Shown one piece after another: positions 20,101 to 27,947 of a DNA stretch of 64,000 nt. The notes under the pieces were generated by a model that saw nothing but the letters and a program-made list of their open reading frames with translations, did no database searches and was not told the DNA's origin. The stretch comes from Nitrospira sp. (GTDB lineage Bacteria; Nitrospirota; Nitrospiria; Nitrospirales; Nitrospiraceae): the NCBI GenBank assembly GCA_030123605.1, contig CP126123.1:2088001-2152000 (forward strand), in the 5' to 3' direction. Position numbers and translations under genes: made by a program. Position 1 is the first letter of the stretch. Every line of letters begins with the position of its first letter.

Positions 20101-20144
20101 GCGGCCAACCCGTTGACCAGCGCACTGAAGGCGAGCACTTTCAT
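17124..20144 (-). CDS. Large membrane sensor histidine kinase (PrsK-like)
   Basis: The protein of 1006 residues has an N-terminal block of about seven membrane helices (1-250), a second block of similar kind (about 265-530), a GAF domain (about 575-725), a HisKA domain with the phospho-acceptor His near residue 741 (FAHEIRNPLTS), and an ATPase domain with VLLNLFINAMEA, DSGPGI and GTGLGL. It resembles the PrsK kinases linked to exosortase/PEP-CTERM systems, but those have one membrane block and about 700 residues. ATG 20144 has GGAG eight bases upstream and is preferred to GTG 20153. No response regulator gene is adjacent. Confidence 0.85.
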   Translation of the reverse strand: MKVLAFSALVNGLAAMGLGIFVYFRDPTAPRNRIYGLYCLSIAVWSVFYCGWQLTESQDLAISLLRLLMAGAILIPILYFHHTVTFLDIAARHARALKIGYSLAACFLLVDTTPWLVAGVRPAMAFSFWPVPGFFFHPFLAYFAWYVVYATSLVGVALRDANGIRRHQYAYMLAASIIGYTGGATNFPLWYDVPLLPYGTVLITVYTALMAYTIVRYRLMNISVVLNKGLGYAIVLAIIVVATSIGAVLSNRATGHSTPPLLAGTLFLICGLWVLSNNPRSTVNVVFSGVCGAACFWLFGCFMLFSASHEEEALFWMRVIYTGIVFLPALTYHFAQALAGVAPQDRLIIWNYAVGMLFWGLMSASYLFDGQYVYYWGRYPKAGTLHPLLVAYVVAGGCATVYRLYQGYRLHAASSPLLAAQLKYTFVALALGFTASLDFAQNYGVGFYPLGYLLAGLSVTVIAYTIAKFELMDVSFVPSRPKVILSIKLMGLIPAYLVILLVIRIFTGTFHYLLAGALFALFVVVSSGLANLQKGVERAIGQTLFRERYDAYDTLVQFSKSLVAILELKSLTKEIVQTLARVMNIKTASVYVLDKEQGIYGLTASYGFSTRESMVPPIKMEGEFPKALLRTETALVREEIEYDKADTDYLRLLDTLNGLESEVCIPLISKERLVGFCNLGRRSNQGMYSTEELGLLKTLAQHAAIAIDNALLYEDLRRSQLLMRRTDRLRSLETMAGGFAHEIRNPLTSIKTFVQLAPERRDDVEFMEQFSQVVCEDVERIERLVHEILDYARYMTPKLTQENLNDVVSSCLYFIEVKASSKAITIQKDLAGDLPYVKLDRQQIKQVLLNLFINAMEAIGGEQGGRLSVRTRRLVKQANEPWVQIEVEDSGPGIEPQDLDHIFDPFYTTKHESGEREGTGLGLTIAHQIIQEHGGYFEVISEVGHGTKFMVNLPANPPMAEWHASQVAYDEGKKLAGAFLVRPHLGLDEQFGKSEKAETVIKAASK

Positions 20145-20177
20145 GTCGGGCACTCCGATAAGGCCTGGTCCCTACGC

Positions 20178-22628
20178 TTACGCAACCGCACTGAGGTGCG
20201 CCAGCCCCTTTTCCGCTACGGCAATGACGGCTTGATTCCCGAACGTGGAATAGACTCGTGGATGAGCCACGCCCGCTGCACGCAACAGACTGTCCAATTC
20301 AGCCTGGTGAAAGAAATGAAACACGCCTTCCCCTTCACGCGCCTTGATCTTACCAGAATTGTCGAGGAGGCGACGACCTTCCTCCACGTGATCCGCGGTC
20401 TGCGCGGTTTCGACGAAACTGCGATAGATGGCCGACAGGTCCGCATAGGGTTTCAAGTTGGAAATGACGAGCCGTCCCTGGGGAGCCAACACGCGCAGGT
20501 ATTCGCGCAGGGTAAAGAGCGGGTCGCGCACATAGCCGATCACCAGGTTGCAGACGACCCGGTCGAACGAATGGTCGGGGAACGGCAACGGCGACTCCAA
20601 GTCGGCCCGGCACACCCGCATCGACATCGGTACATACGACCGGAGCCCCTCCGGAAATTGGCCCCGCAATGTCTCGCCGACCTGCTCGAAATTGGCCGTA
20701 GTCTGAGTCAGGGCGGCCGGCACAAAATCGACGCCGACATAGTCGGGGGAACGAAAATCGCCCCGCCTCGCATACCGTTGCCGGAAGGCCTGGTTGAGTT
20801 GCAGGAACACGCCGAAGTTGCCGTTCCCGCACCCGGCATCCAGAATGCGTTCGCCGTGATGACAATCCCCCATGAGGCGATAGACCTGATCCATCAGGCG
20901 CCAAAAGTCCGCCACATTCGGAATCGTCTGAAAATTGTGCAGGTAGTCTTTCCAGAACGCCACATGATCGGCCTTCCCGATCGGCCGTCGGCCCTTGCCC
21001 CGCTCACGCTCGACGCGATTCTGCACTCCGATCTCCCGATGTGACGGCTCGACCACCTCATCCATAAGACGCTCCGGCCACAGCTCTTGCCGACAACAGG
21101 AGACAATTTGACGATAGACGGTCCGCGCCTTCCGTGGGCTCTCCTGAAGACGATGTAATCCGCCCGGTACGACATACGAGTGGCGGACATAAGGGCCGAT
21201 CGCCTCTTCCACCGTTTGAATGGAAGCGGGATCGACCCAGGCATCATGTTCGGCGTGAAAGGTCACGATGGGAGTCTGCAGCCGTTCGGCATCGCGTTTG
21301 GTTGTATCGAGGTCGGCATAGTTCCCCTGGACGGCATGCTCCAGCCAGCGATCCGCATCGATGGTCAACCCGAGAATATTGACCACCCCTTTACGCACAC
21401 CGGCCAGATGCTCGCCGATGAGATCCTCTTGATGCACCGCCTGCAGGGTATGGCGGACATCCATAATCCCGTTGATCAGCACCAGCAACTTCACGTGGGG
21501 CGCATGCCCCGTGACCTTGAGGGCGACGCGGCCGGCCAGGCTGGTGGCGACGAGCCCGATCGATCGATTGGGCCATTGGGCGGCCACATGATCCAGTACG
21601 GTCTCAAGATCGGATTCCATATCCTGCAGACGAAACTGCGTGACCACGCCGTCGCTCTCTCCGACATGATTCACATTGTCGTAACGAACGACATGGAATC
21701 CGTTGCCCGCGAGGTAATAGGCGAGCGGCACGTAGTCCCGCTTACTCTCCCCATATCCCGGCGCCAGCACTACGATCGGCGCGTCGGGCGAAACGCCTGT
21801 TCGTGGTCGATCGTGGCAGAGCACGATCCGCGGTCCGGACGGCCGGAAACATTCCGAGTATTCACTGGTCACCGCCGGCCCTTCCGATTCTCCTTCAACA
21901 CAGACTCCGTTCGACCTCGACTCGTTCATCAATTCCTCGGACAGGATCTCATCACCGGCAGAGCGATCGAGACTGACTTTGGTGTTCAATCCGACCACCG
22001 TACCCTGGTGCCGCCGCTCGCGACGAGGTCCCTCGTTCCCCTGCTGGAAGCGCGCAGGAGGTTGCGCCGGGACTATGGCTCCCTCGATGCCGACATCGAC
22101 GAGGGCATCTTCGCTCTCTTGAGCAACCAGCGCTACGGCCAGACGCAGTTCCATCGACCGTACTCGCCCTTCGTTGAAGAACGAGGCCAGCAGCTGTTCA
22201 TCGCCCGCGCTCAGACGCAAAAACTGAACGGCCAACGTCATACCGGACGGTCCTGCGCCAGGCAAGCTCACGTTTCCGGATCCCCGAATGCCGCACACCA
22301 TCCCCACACTGTCGAGCTCGCCTGCATCCGGACTGAGGCTCAACAGGATCCGTTGATTCAACACGGCGGGGACGTCGTCGCCGACGGCCATCGAGAGCCC
22401 ACCGAAACCGATGCTCTTCGTCACGCCCTTCCATGTACGACCCTGTGATCGGAGAGAGGTCGAGAGATGGACATCGAGACGGTGCGACGCCCGTCGTTCG
22501 GCGACGGAGAAGGACCAAGATCCGCCCTGGTGTTTTCGATCCGGCACCGAAGACCGCTGGCTGCCTTCCTCCCAAATATGATCGGTCGAAAACCCATTCC
22601 CGTTGATGGCAACGATATCGTTCGACAT
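20178..22628 (-). CDS. Three-domain fusion: PilZ-like domain, LuxD-like thioesterase, SAM methyltransferase
   Basis: This 816-residue protein combines three parts. Residues 40-155 look like PilZ, the c-di-GMP-binding fold: RRASHR (46-50 as RxxxR) then KSIGFGGLSM. Residues 265-515 are an alpha/beta hydrolase most like LuxD myristoyl-ACP thioesterases (NVNHVGESDG), with Ser363 (ATSLAGR), Asp462 (AEHDAWVD) and His492 (GGLHRL) as a likely triad. Residues 555-805 are a class-I methyltransferase with ILDAGCGNGNFG at 595-606 and FDRVVCNLVIGY. It starts after GGGAGGGAAGGT. Substrates are unknown; lipid or quorum-type acyl chemistry is possible. It lies just upstream of the kinase gene, 33 bp away. 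Confidence 0.8.
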   Translation of the reverse strand: MSNDIVAINGNGFSTDHIWEEGSQRSSVPDRKHQGGSWSFSVAERRASHRLDVHLSTSLRSQGRTWKGVTKSIGFGGLSMAVGDDVPAVLNQRILLSLSPDAGELDSVGMVCGIRGSGNVSLPGAGPSGMTLAVQFLRLSAGDEQLLASFFNEGRVRSMELRLAVALVAQESEDALVDVGIEGAIVPAQPPARFQQGNEGPRRERRHQGTVVGLNTKVSLDRSAGDEILSEELMNESRSNGVCVEGESEGPAVTSEYSECFRPSGPRIVLCHDRPRTGVSPDAPIVVLAPGYGESKRDYVPLAYYLAGNGFHVVRYDNVNHVGESDGVVTQFRLQDMESDLETVLDHVAAQWPNRSIGLVATSLAGRVALKVTGHAPHVKLLVLINGIMDVRHTLQAVHQEDLIGEHLAGVRKGVVNILGLTIDADRWLEHAVQGNYADLDTTKRDAERLQTPIVTFHAEHDAWVDPASIQTVEEAIGPYVRHSYVVPGGLHRLQESPRKARTVYRQIVSCCRQELWPERLMDEVVEPSHREIGVQNRVERERGKGRRPIGKADHVAFWKDYLHNFQTIPNVADFWRLMDQVYRLMGDCHHGERILDAGCGNGNFGVFLQLNQAFRQRYARRGDFRSPDYVGVDFVPAALTQTTANFEQVGETLRGQFPEGLRSYVPMSMRVCRADLESPLPFPDHSFDRVVCNLVIGYVRDPLFTLREYLRVLAPQGRLVISNLKPYADLSAIYRSFVETAQTADHVEEGRRLLDNSGKIKAREGEGVFHFFHQAELDSLLRAAGVAHPRVYSTFGNQAVIAVAEKGLAHLSAVA

Positions 22629-22871
22629 ACCTTCCCTCCCACAGAATTGAGTGCTGCTGCGTCCACAACGTCATGATCAACAACGGTTGCGGCAAGACCA
22701 CCGCCGGCTCAACCTTTGAGCTCCGGGCGAGGCTGCTCTCTTGCAAGCGCACGAACGATTCCGGATGAGAAGGATGGTATTGAATGATGGGACCGGGGAG
22801 GGATACAGGACACGCACCGCCTCAGCAATGGCCCAAAGCTGACTACCTAGTGAGCGTCACATTCGAAGTGT

Positions 22872-22899
22872 ATTCTAGGGAATATGACATAATTGTCAA
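22872..22899 (-). promoter_or_regulatory. Sigma-70 promoter of the fusion gene and kinase
   Basis: On the minus strand TTGACA (22899-22894) and TAGAAT (22877-22872) are 16 bp apart. Transcription would begin near 22865, giving a leader of about 235 nt before the ATG at 22628. The rest of the 22629-23141 gap shows no gene on either strand that I can support. Confidence 0.7.
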
Positions 22900-23141
22900 C
22901 TCATGCATAAGAAAAAAATCTCGTCGCACCTACTTAAAACGACCTAGCTGATATCTATCAAACCTTCAGTCGCTTCTGTCGGGACTGTCCGAGCCGCTGA
23001 TGGGTCGGTCTCAGTCAGAACGATGACGACCGTCACCATCCTGACGCCGCCATCCGCCTTCCGCAGTCCCGACACCTCGGTTGCTTTGCCCGTGCGGTTA
23101 TGCTACCCAGTGGACCCGATCCTCATCCTGCGAGCTTCATC

Positions 23142-23540
23142 ATGCGCGACGTTCGTACCCGAGTTCGACGGAACTTCCTGGCTTTCCTCACAACAGCCGT
23201 CGTGGTGGGCTGTCACCATGCCCCACCCCTCACCGAGGGGCACCCCCACCAACAGTCGATGCGAGGGAAGAGTAAAGAACAGGTGTTGGCTTGCGCCGGC
23301 AGTCCGCTACGTGAATGGCAGGAGGGGGAGATCACCCTGCTCCGTTACTACCGCGAGGCGTCCCTGCTTGAAGAGTCCATGGTCGCTTCGAAGGGCAGCC
23401 GTCCCACCCTGCACCATGGCTGTTGGGCGACGGTGGCCATGCAAGGGAATCGTGTCGACGAGGTCCGCTACCGTTTCGTCCCCGATTCGGTCGATGCCTC
23501 GGACCATTGCGAAGAGATCTTCGCCGGCTGTCCAGGATGA
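23142..23540 (+). CDS. Small lipoprotein, BamE/OmlA-like
   Basis: A 132-residue protein starting MRDVRTRVRRNF, with a signal peptide ending in VVVGCHH, a plausible lipobox. The body has GKSKEQVLACAGSP followed by EITLLRYYRE, a pattern seen in SmpA/OmlA-type domains (a helix-turn then a beta strand). It contains several further cysteines that could form disulfides. Its stop codon overlaps the next gene by 4 bp (ATGA), so the two are translationally coupled. Function not known. Confidence 0.7.
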   Translation: MRDVRTRVRRNFLAFLTTAVVVGCHHAPPLTEGHPHQQSMRGKSKEQVLACAGSPLREWQEGEITLLRYYREASLLEESMVASKGSRPTLHHGCWATVAMQGNRVDEVRYRFVPDSVDASDHCEEIFAGCPG

Positions 23541-24454
23541 AGGCCTTCGGGAGTTACGGCGGCCTGCTCGTCCCGCTTCTGTTGATCGGCTGCCTGCCGG
23601 TGCTGGTCTTTCGGCCGGAGCAGGCCTCTGCGCTTGAAAAATACGGGCGTCCGCTCCCCGCCTTGAACGAACCGGACCATGAAGCCCGCGAAGAGGAAGA
23701 GACGTTATTCGGTGGATACCTGCTCACCGGCGCCTTTGTCAAGAATCCGACCTTCGCCGCCCGGCCCGACAATACCGGCCTGGTCGGCATGCGGCACATG
23801 CTGCACCTGGAAACGGACCTCTACAAGCAGTACCTCACGTTTTACACCGATCAGAATTTTTTCTCGGATCGGACCGACGGCTGGATCAAACTGTCTGAAT
23901 GGGACGCCACCTTTGCCTTCACCGGCGCCATCAATCGGTTCAACTGGCGCCTTCAATACGAGCGCGATGCCCCGCTGGACCGCAGCGGGATCAAGCAAGC
24001 CTATGCCGACACGCTCGTCACGGCCCGTTTTCAAGCAGTCCAGGACTCCCCTTGGTGGCGGCGCACGTTTCCTAACCAGAACCTCACCGCCTATGCCGGC
24101 GCCGGCTGGCTGTTTCACAACAGCCTGTACTTTGCGCGACCCGACAATACCGGTCGCGCACTGTTCCGTTATGTGGCCCATGCCGACCTCGATGTGTATA
24201 AAAACCGAGTGGTGCTCTATGGGGATATGAATTTCTTTACGGACCGGGAGGCAAGCAATGCCATCAACCCCTCGGAGCTTGATTGGATCGTGGGCATCGC
24301 CCTCCGGTGGCACGACGCGGAACTGGCGGTGTATCGGGAGGAAGACCGGCCGCTGGACCGACCAGGCCTGGTCCAGAAGTATGTCGCGGTGCAACTGCGG
24401 TTTGCCTTCGACGTGTCCAAAGGCGCCCTGGAGCGGCTCGGGCTGAAACGGTAG
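23537..24454 (+). CDS. Putative outer-membrane or periplasmic beta protein with an internal duplication
   Basis: A 305-residue exported protein; the signal peptide covers about 30 residues and ends near EQASA. I recognise no family. Two similar blocks are visible: ARPDNTG followed by a tyrosine-rich strand pattern and TDQNFFSDR (residues 82-120), and again ARPDNTG with GDMNFFTDR (residues 198-235). The alternating aromatic and charged residues suggest beta strands. Its ATG overlaps the stop of the lipoprotein gene, so the two may act together. It converges with pafA, 7 bp away. Confidence 0.6.
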   Translation: MKAFGSYGGLLVPLLLIGCLPVLVFRPEQASALEKYGRPLPALNEPDHEAREEEETLFGGYLLTGAFVKNPTFAARPDNTGLVGMRHMLHLETDLYKQYLTFYTDQNFFSDRTDGWIKLSEWDATFAFTGAINRFNWRLQYERDAPLDRSGIKQAYADTLVTARFQAVQDSPWWRRTFPNQNLTAYAGAGWLFHNSLYFARPDNTGRALFRYVAHADLDVYKNRVVLYGDMNFFTDREASNAINPSELDWIVGIALRWHDAELAVYREEDRPLDRPGLVQKYVAVQLRFAFDVSKGALERLGLKR

Positions 24455-24461
24455 GAGGCAC

Positions 24462-25952
24462 CTATCGATCGGATATGTGGCTACGGACCTCCTGGACATA
24501 GGTCTTGAACGGATCCGCCATGAAAAACGGGGCGGCGCCGCGCAATTTGAAATTCGACCAATTGATGATGTAGTCGCAGGCCAGGTGGTCGTCCTGGTCT
24601 GCCGTTTCATCGGGCTCCTGTTTCGGGATGCCGGAAGCCAGCAGGTGGCGTACCAGTTCACCCCGCCCGAAGGCTCGGGTATTGCGCGGCGGATTGTCCT
24701 GTGCCAGACTGACCGCCTTGTCAGTCGTGAGCCGGGGCCCCCGTCCCTCTTCTTCAAGGCCGAAGCATAACCCCCGCTCCGGATGGAGGTTGTGATATTC
24801 CAAATCGAGACTCTTCAACACGGGATCATCCCACCCGACCTGCTCCGCCTCACGATAGGTTTCCAAGAGCCACAACTTCGAGGCCCAATCGATCCGCCCG
24901 ACCAACTTGGCATACTCGCCCCGCAGGTCCGTCAACAGAGCTTCCCATTGCTCCAACACCCAGTCTGTCTCTTCATCCTGCCCTTTGCAATGGCGTTGGG
25001 CCGCGGCGAGAAATTGCTCCTGGACGTCGATGGCGGAGATCGACTGCCCCGATTCCAATCGCAGGATCCATCGGCGATCCTGGTCGCGCGAGATTTCCTG
25101 CAGCGCTTCGACCGGTTCGTCGATGTCGAGACCGCGCGGAGCCTGGCCGGCTTCGATCAGTTGCAACACCAGTCCGGTGGTCCCCATCTTGAGCGCCGTG
25201 GCGTACTCCGCCATATTGGAATCCCCGCACAGCAGGTGGATCCGGCGGTAGTGATTGGGATCGGCCAACGGTTCGTCGCGCGTATTGACGATGGCCCGAT
25301 TGTGCTGCACCCATTCGAAAAAGTCGTTCACGATATAGTCGGCCCGCTGGGAGATCTGATAGGGCACGATCGCCCGATCTTGAGCATCTCGCAACCCAGG
25401 CCGGTGGAGGATGAGCCCTCCGACCTGTATCCAGTCGTTGGGGTCACGCGCACAACCGATCCGTCCGGCTCCCGTGAATATCTGGCGGGTCACCAAAAAC
25501 GTCACCAACGGTCCGAGTCCACGTCGAGAAAAGGGGAACTGCCTGGTGACCAGAAAGTTCTCATGCGAACCGAAGGTCGCATCGGTTTCATGATCGACGT
25601 TGTTCTTGATGATCGAGACGGTCTCTCCCAGGCCCAGCGCGGTCACCGCATGTTGAATGATCCGGTCTCCGGCGCGGTCCGACGCCACCAAGTCGGTCAG
25701 GGTCGTACATTCCGGGGAGGCATATTCAAGGTGCCCCATGTCGATATAAATACGCCCCGCATTGGTCAGGAATCCTCCGTTGCCGGGCGGTTCATCATGG
25801 CCTCGATGGTGAAGATCGAGCAGCCCACGCCGATCGACATGAAAAATGTGATCTCGGATCCGTTGGGCCACCCAAGACGGCGAATGGTCAGGCCGCTCCT
25901 GGTTCACCAGGAGTCCGTATTCCGTTTCGAGCCCGAAAATGCGGTTCAACAT
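24462..25952 (-). CDS. pafA: Pup/UBact-protein ligase PafA
   Basis: PafA joins the C-terminal Glu of a Pup-like modifier to lysines of target proteins, using ATP, in the glutamine-synthetase-like carboxylate-amine ligase fold. The 496-residue protein starts MLNRIFGLETEYG, has IYIDMGHLEYASPEC and VNTRDEPLADPNHYRR, and ends DYIINWSNFKL...ADPFKTYV. This C-terminal domain distinguishes PafA from Dop. It is the last gene of the proteasome operon, with a 1-bp gap after prcA. Confidence 0.92.
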   Translation of the reverse strand: MLNRIFGLETEYGLLVNQERPDHSPSWVAQRIRDHIFHVDRRGLLDLHHRGHDEPPGNGGFLTNAGRIYIDMGHLEYASPECTTLTDLVASDRAGDRIIQHAVTALGLGETVSIIKNNVDHETDATFGSHENFLVTRQFPFSRRGLGPLVTFLVTRQIFTGAGRIGCARDPNDWIQVGGLILHRPGLRDAQDRAIVPYQISQRADYIVNDFFEWVQHNRAIVNTRDEPLADPNHYRRIHLLCGDSNMAEYATALKMGTTGLVLQLIEAGQAPRGLDIDEPVEALQEISRDQDRRWILRLESGQSISAIDVQEQFLAAAQRHCKGQDEETDWVLEQWEALLTDLRGEYAKLVGRIDWASKLWLLETYREAEQVGWDDPVLKSLDLEYHNLHPERGLCFGLEEEGRGPRLTTDKAVSLAQDNPPRNTRAFGRGELVRHLLASGIPKQEPDETADQDDHLACDYIINWSNFKLRGAAPFFMADPFKTYVQEVRSHISDR

Positions 25953-25953
25953 A

Positions 25954-26793
25954 TCAGGTAGGCGTGGAGGCCTTCACAGCCGGTGGGAATAGCGTGCCCA
26001 GTTCGTCGGGACGGAGCGCGCGGTATTTGGACGAGCCAGGTCTCTTGCGATCCAGCACCACACATTCCAGGGACTTCTCCGCCACAGTCTTCCCCACGTG
26101 GGCCAGCAAGGCCGCCTTGTCCTCAGTCGCAGCCACCGCCCCCGCAGTTTGTTCCGACTGATCGAAACCGGGCGTAGGCTCCCCGGTCGATGGTTCAGGC
26201 GCGCTTTGCGCCAAGGCTCCCACCGCCCAGATGCAGAGCGCGGTCTCAAAGGCTTGCGCCAACGGGGCCTGTTCACAGCTCGGTTGAGACTCCAGGTAAC
26301 GGCCCATCTGTGCTTGAACGGCCGGCGTCGCACCTAATCCTGCCCACCGACGATTCTCTTCGAAGGTACCGTCATAGTTGATCGTCAGGAAGGTATCGCG
26401 TTCCGGCTTGGGACCCAATTCGGCCAACAGGATCTTGACGATGAAGGGCGCTTTGTAAATCTCTTCAAAGGCCTGTTTGATGGCGGGAGCCAACCCATAC
26501 TTCATGAGTCTCGCCCCCGTGACATCCGAGGGCGACCGATTGAACCCCTCGACGTGGGCCATCTCAAGGAGCGAAAACCGCAACTTTTCCAAATCGGCCG
26601 GATGCCCCATTCCGCCCAATGCGATGCGATCGTAAATCTCATAGAGCTTGGGCGTTCCGCGGCTGACCGTCACCAGCAGGATCCCGTCGGCATAGGTCAC
26701 GGCCACGACCGGCGCACCCTGTGTGAATTGTTCATCGAGATACTGGCGTCGATTGCCGACCGCCTCGACCCAGCGATAGGGTTCTTCGTACAT
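25954..26793 (-). CDS. prcA: Proteasome alpha subunit
   Basis: Alpha subunits form the outer rings of the 20S core and gate the entry pore. The 279-residue protein begins MYEEPYRWVEAVGNRRQYL and has GAPVVAVTYADGILLV, where the strand lacks a catalytic Thr, and LYEIYDRIALGGMGHPAD. The last 70 residues are an Ala/Thr/Pro-rich segment followed by a charged end and are not part of the fold. It follows prcB by 62 bp and abuts pafA. Confidence 0.92.
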   Translation of the reverse strand: MYEEPYRWVEAVGNRRQYLDEQFTQGAPVVAVTYADGILLVTVSRGTPKLYEIYDRIALGGMGHPADLEKLRFSLLEMAHVEGFNRSPSDVTGARLMKYGLAPAIKQAFEEIYKAPFIVKILLAELGPKPERDTFLTINYDGTFEENRRWAGLGATPAVQAQMGRYLESQPSCEQAPLAQAFETALCIWAVGALAQSAPEPSTGEPTPGFDQSEQTAGAVAATEDKAALLAHVGKTVAEKSLECVVLDRKRPGSSKYRALRPDELGTLFPPAVKASTPT

Positions 26794-26855
26794 GCTTGTT
26801 GCCCTTTGAAAGAATCAGAATGTTGTCAACAGCCCTCGTCACCCCAGAAGTTGAC

Positions 26856-27635
26856 TCAACGCTGAACCATACGGGCCACTTCAGCCTCATACAACTGTTT
26901 CAACGTGGTATCAGCCACAGTCTGCACCCCTGCTTCCGTGATGAGTTTGACCACCGGGTACAGGTTGAGTTCCCGGTTCACCCCGCCGGTGGCCGAATCG
27001 AATTCCGCCGCGCTCGCGAGTAACCGCAACGCTTGAACCGTGGCCTGCTCTTCGGGAAGGGTCGCCAACGGTTGTGGGCCCCAGGTATTCACATAATGTA
27101 GGATTCCACGGATGGTCGGCGACCCGGACCCGGACACGGCATATTCGACCCCTTCGAACTCCGCGCCCAGAATATCGTAAAAATAGATCTTCGCCGCTCC
27201 CTGTTCATGGTCGTATCCGGCGAACACAGGCACCACGGCACCGGTCCCGGCCAGCGCCGCCGCCACATTCTCCTTGAGCAATTTTGAAACGGCACGCAGC
27301 TTTCCCTCGAAACTCAGCTCCTGCAATTGCGTGCGGCGGTAATACTTGAAGGAATGTTCGAGCACCCGCACCATTTCATAGGCGGTGGCCGGCACCCCCG
27401 CAATGGCCATGACGCTGTGCCGATCGATCTCCAATACCTTGTCGGTCCGGTCGTACATCACCATGTTGCCCGCCGTCGCACGGCGATCGCCTGCGACCAG
27501 CACTCCGCCGCGATACTTCAGCGCCAGAATCGTCGTGGCGGTCGGAATCTCCATCCCGGTCGAAGCGGCGACAGGATTGCCGAACTGATACCCCTGCTCC
27601 TTCAAAAGCTGAAAAAAGTCCCCTTGCATCCCCAT
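26856..27635 (-). CDS. prcB: Proteasome beta subunit
   Basis: Beta subunits carry the protease sites of the 20S core. The 259-residue precursor should be cut before Thr34 (TA|TTILALKYRGG), leaving a 33-residue propeptide and an N-terminal Thr nucleophile; GDRRATAGN follows with the conserved Asp-Arg. ATG 27635 has AGGTGA upstream and is chosen over frames starting up to 27728, whose codons run through an inverted repeat. Together with prcA it makes the core particle served by ARC. Confidence 0.94.
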   Translation of the reverse strand: MGMQGDFFQLLKEQGYQFGNPVAASTGMEIPTATTILALKYRGGVLVAGDRRATAGNMVMYDRTDKVLEIDRHSVMAIAGVPATAYEMVRVLEHSFKYYRRTQLQELSFEGKLRAVSKLLKENVAAALAGTGAVVPVFAGYDHEQGAAKIYFYDILGAEFEGVEYAVSGSGSPTIRGILHYVNTWGPQPLATLPEEQATVQALRLLASAAEFDSATGGVNRELNLYPVVKLITEAGVQTVADTTLKQLYEAEVARMVQR

Positions 27636-27647
27636 TACTTCACCTAG

Positions 27648-27745
27648 TTCTGAGTTAGACGTTCTGAGTGCTGAGTTGTGAGTCACGCCTCGTCCCGAGT
27701 CCGGATTCATCCACTCAGAACTCATCACTCAAAACTCAAAACTCT
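27648..27745. repeat. Imperfect inverted repeat between ubact and prcB
   Basis: The left half reads GTTCTGAGTT...GTTCTGAGTGCTGAGTT and the right half ACTCAGAACTCATCACTCAA, then two copies of AACTC, so the halves can pair across a central stretch. It is low in complexity and lies inside the proteasome operon. It could form a large mRNA hairpin between the modifier gene and the core-particle genes. Confidence 0.7.
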
Positions 27746-27750
27746 TTTCC

Positions 27751-27945
27751 CTACTCCCCTGTCCGCTGCCGGTACCGTTCCGCCTGTTTGGGATCGACCT
27801 TCCGCATCCGCTTCAACAAATTGTCCCTATCGGGAGAGCCGGTGTCAGGTCGTCGAGGCCCTCCACCTTCCTCCGACGGGCCAAGCGGCTTCGGCATGGG
27901 ATCGCCAGGTCCTTCACGACGTTCCGGCATCATCATATATCGCAT
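27751..27945 (-). CDS. ubact: Ubiquitin-like (Pup-type) modifier UBact
   Basis: A 64-residue, hydrophilic, disordered protein with no cysteine. It matches UBact, the Pup relative known in Nitrospirae: MPERREGPGDPMPKP near the start, a Gly/Pro-rich middle, the segment DNLLKRMRKVDPKQAERY, and the end RQRTGE. It ends in Glu, so no deamidation by Dop is needed before ligation. ATG 27945 is chosen because AAAGGA lies nine bases upstream; ATG 27936, 27933 or 27930 are alternatives. It lies between dop (2-bp gap) and prcB. Confidence 0.93.
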   Translation of the reverse strand: MRYMMMPERREGPGDPMPKPLGPSEEGGGPRRPDTGSPDRDNLLKRMRKVDPKQAERYRQRTGE

Positions 27946-27947
27946 CG

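Noticed and set aside
22629..22752. Longer start or extra gene upstream of the fusion protein
   Set aside because: The frame reaching 22752 is out of register with the fusion gene, and GGGAGGGAAGGT marks 22628 as the start.
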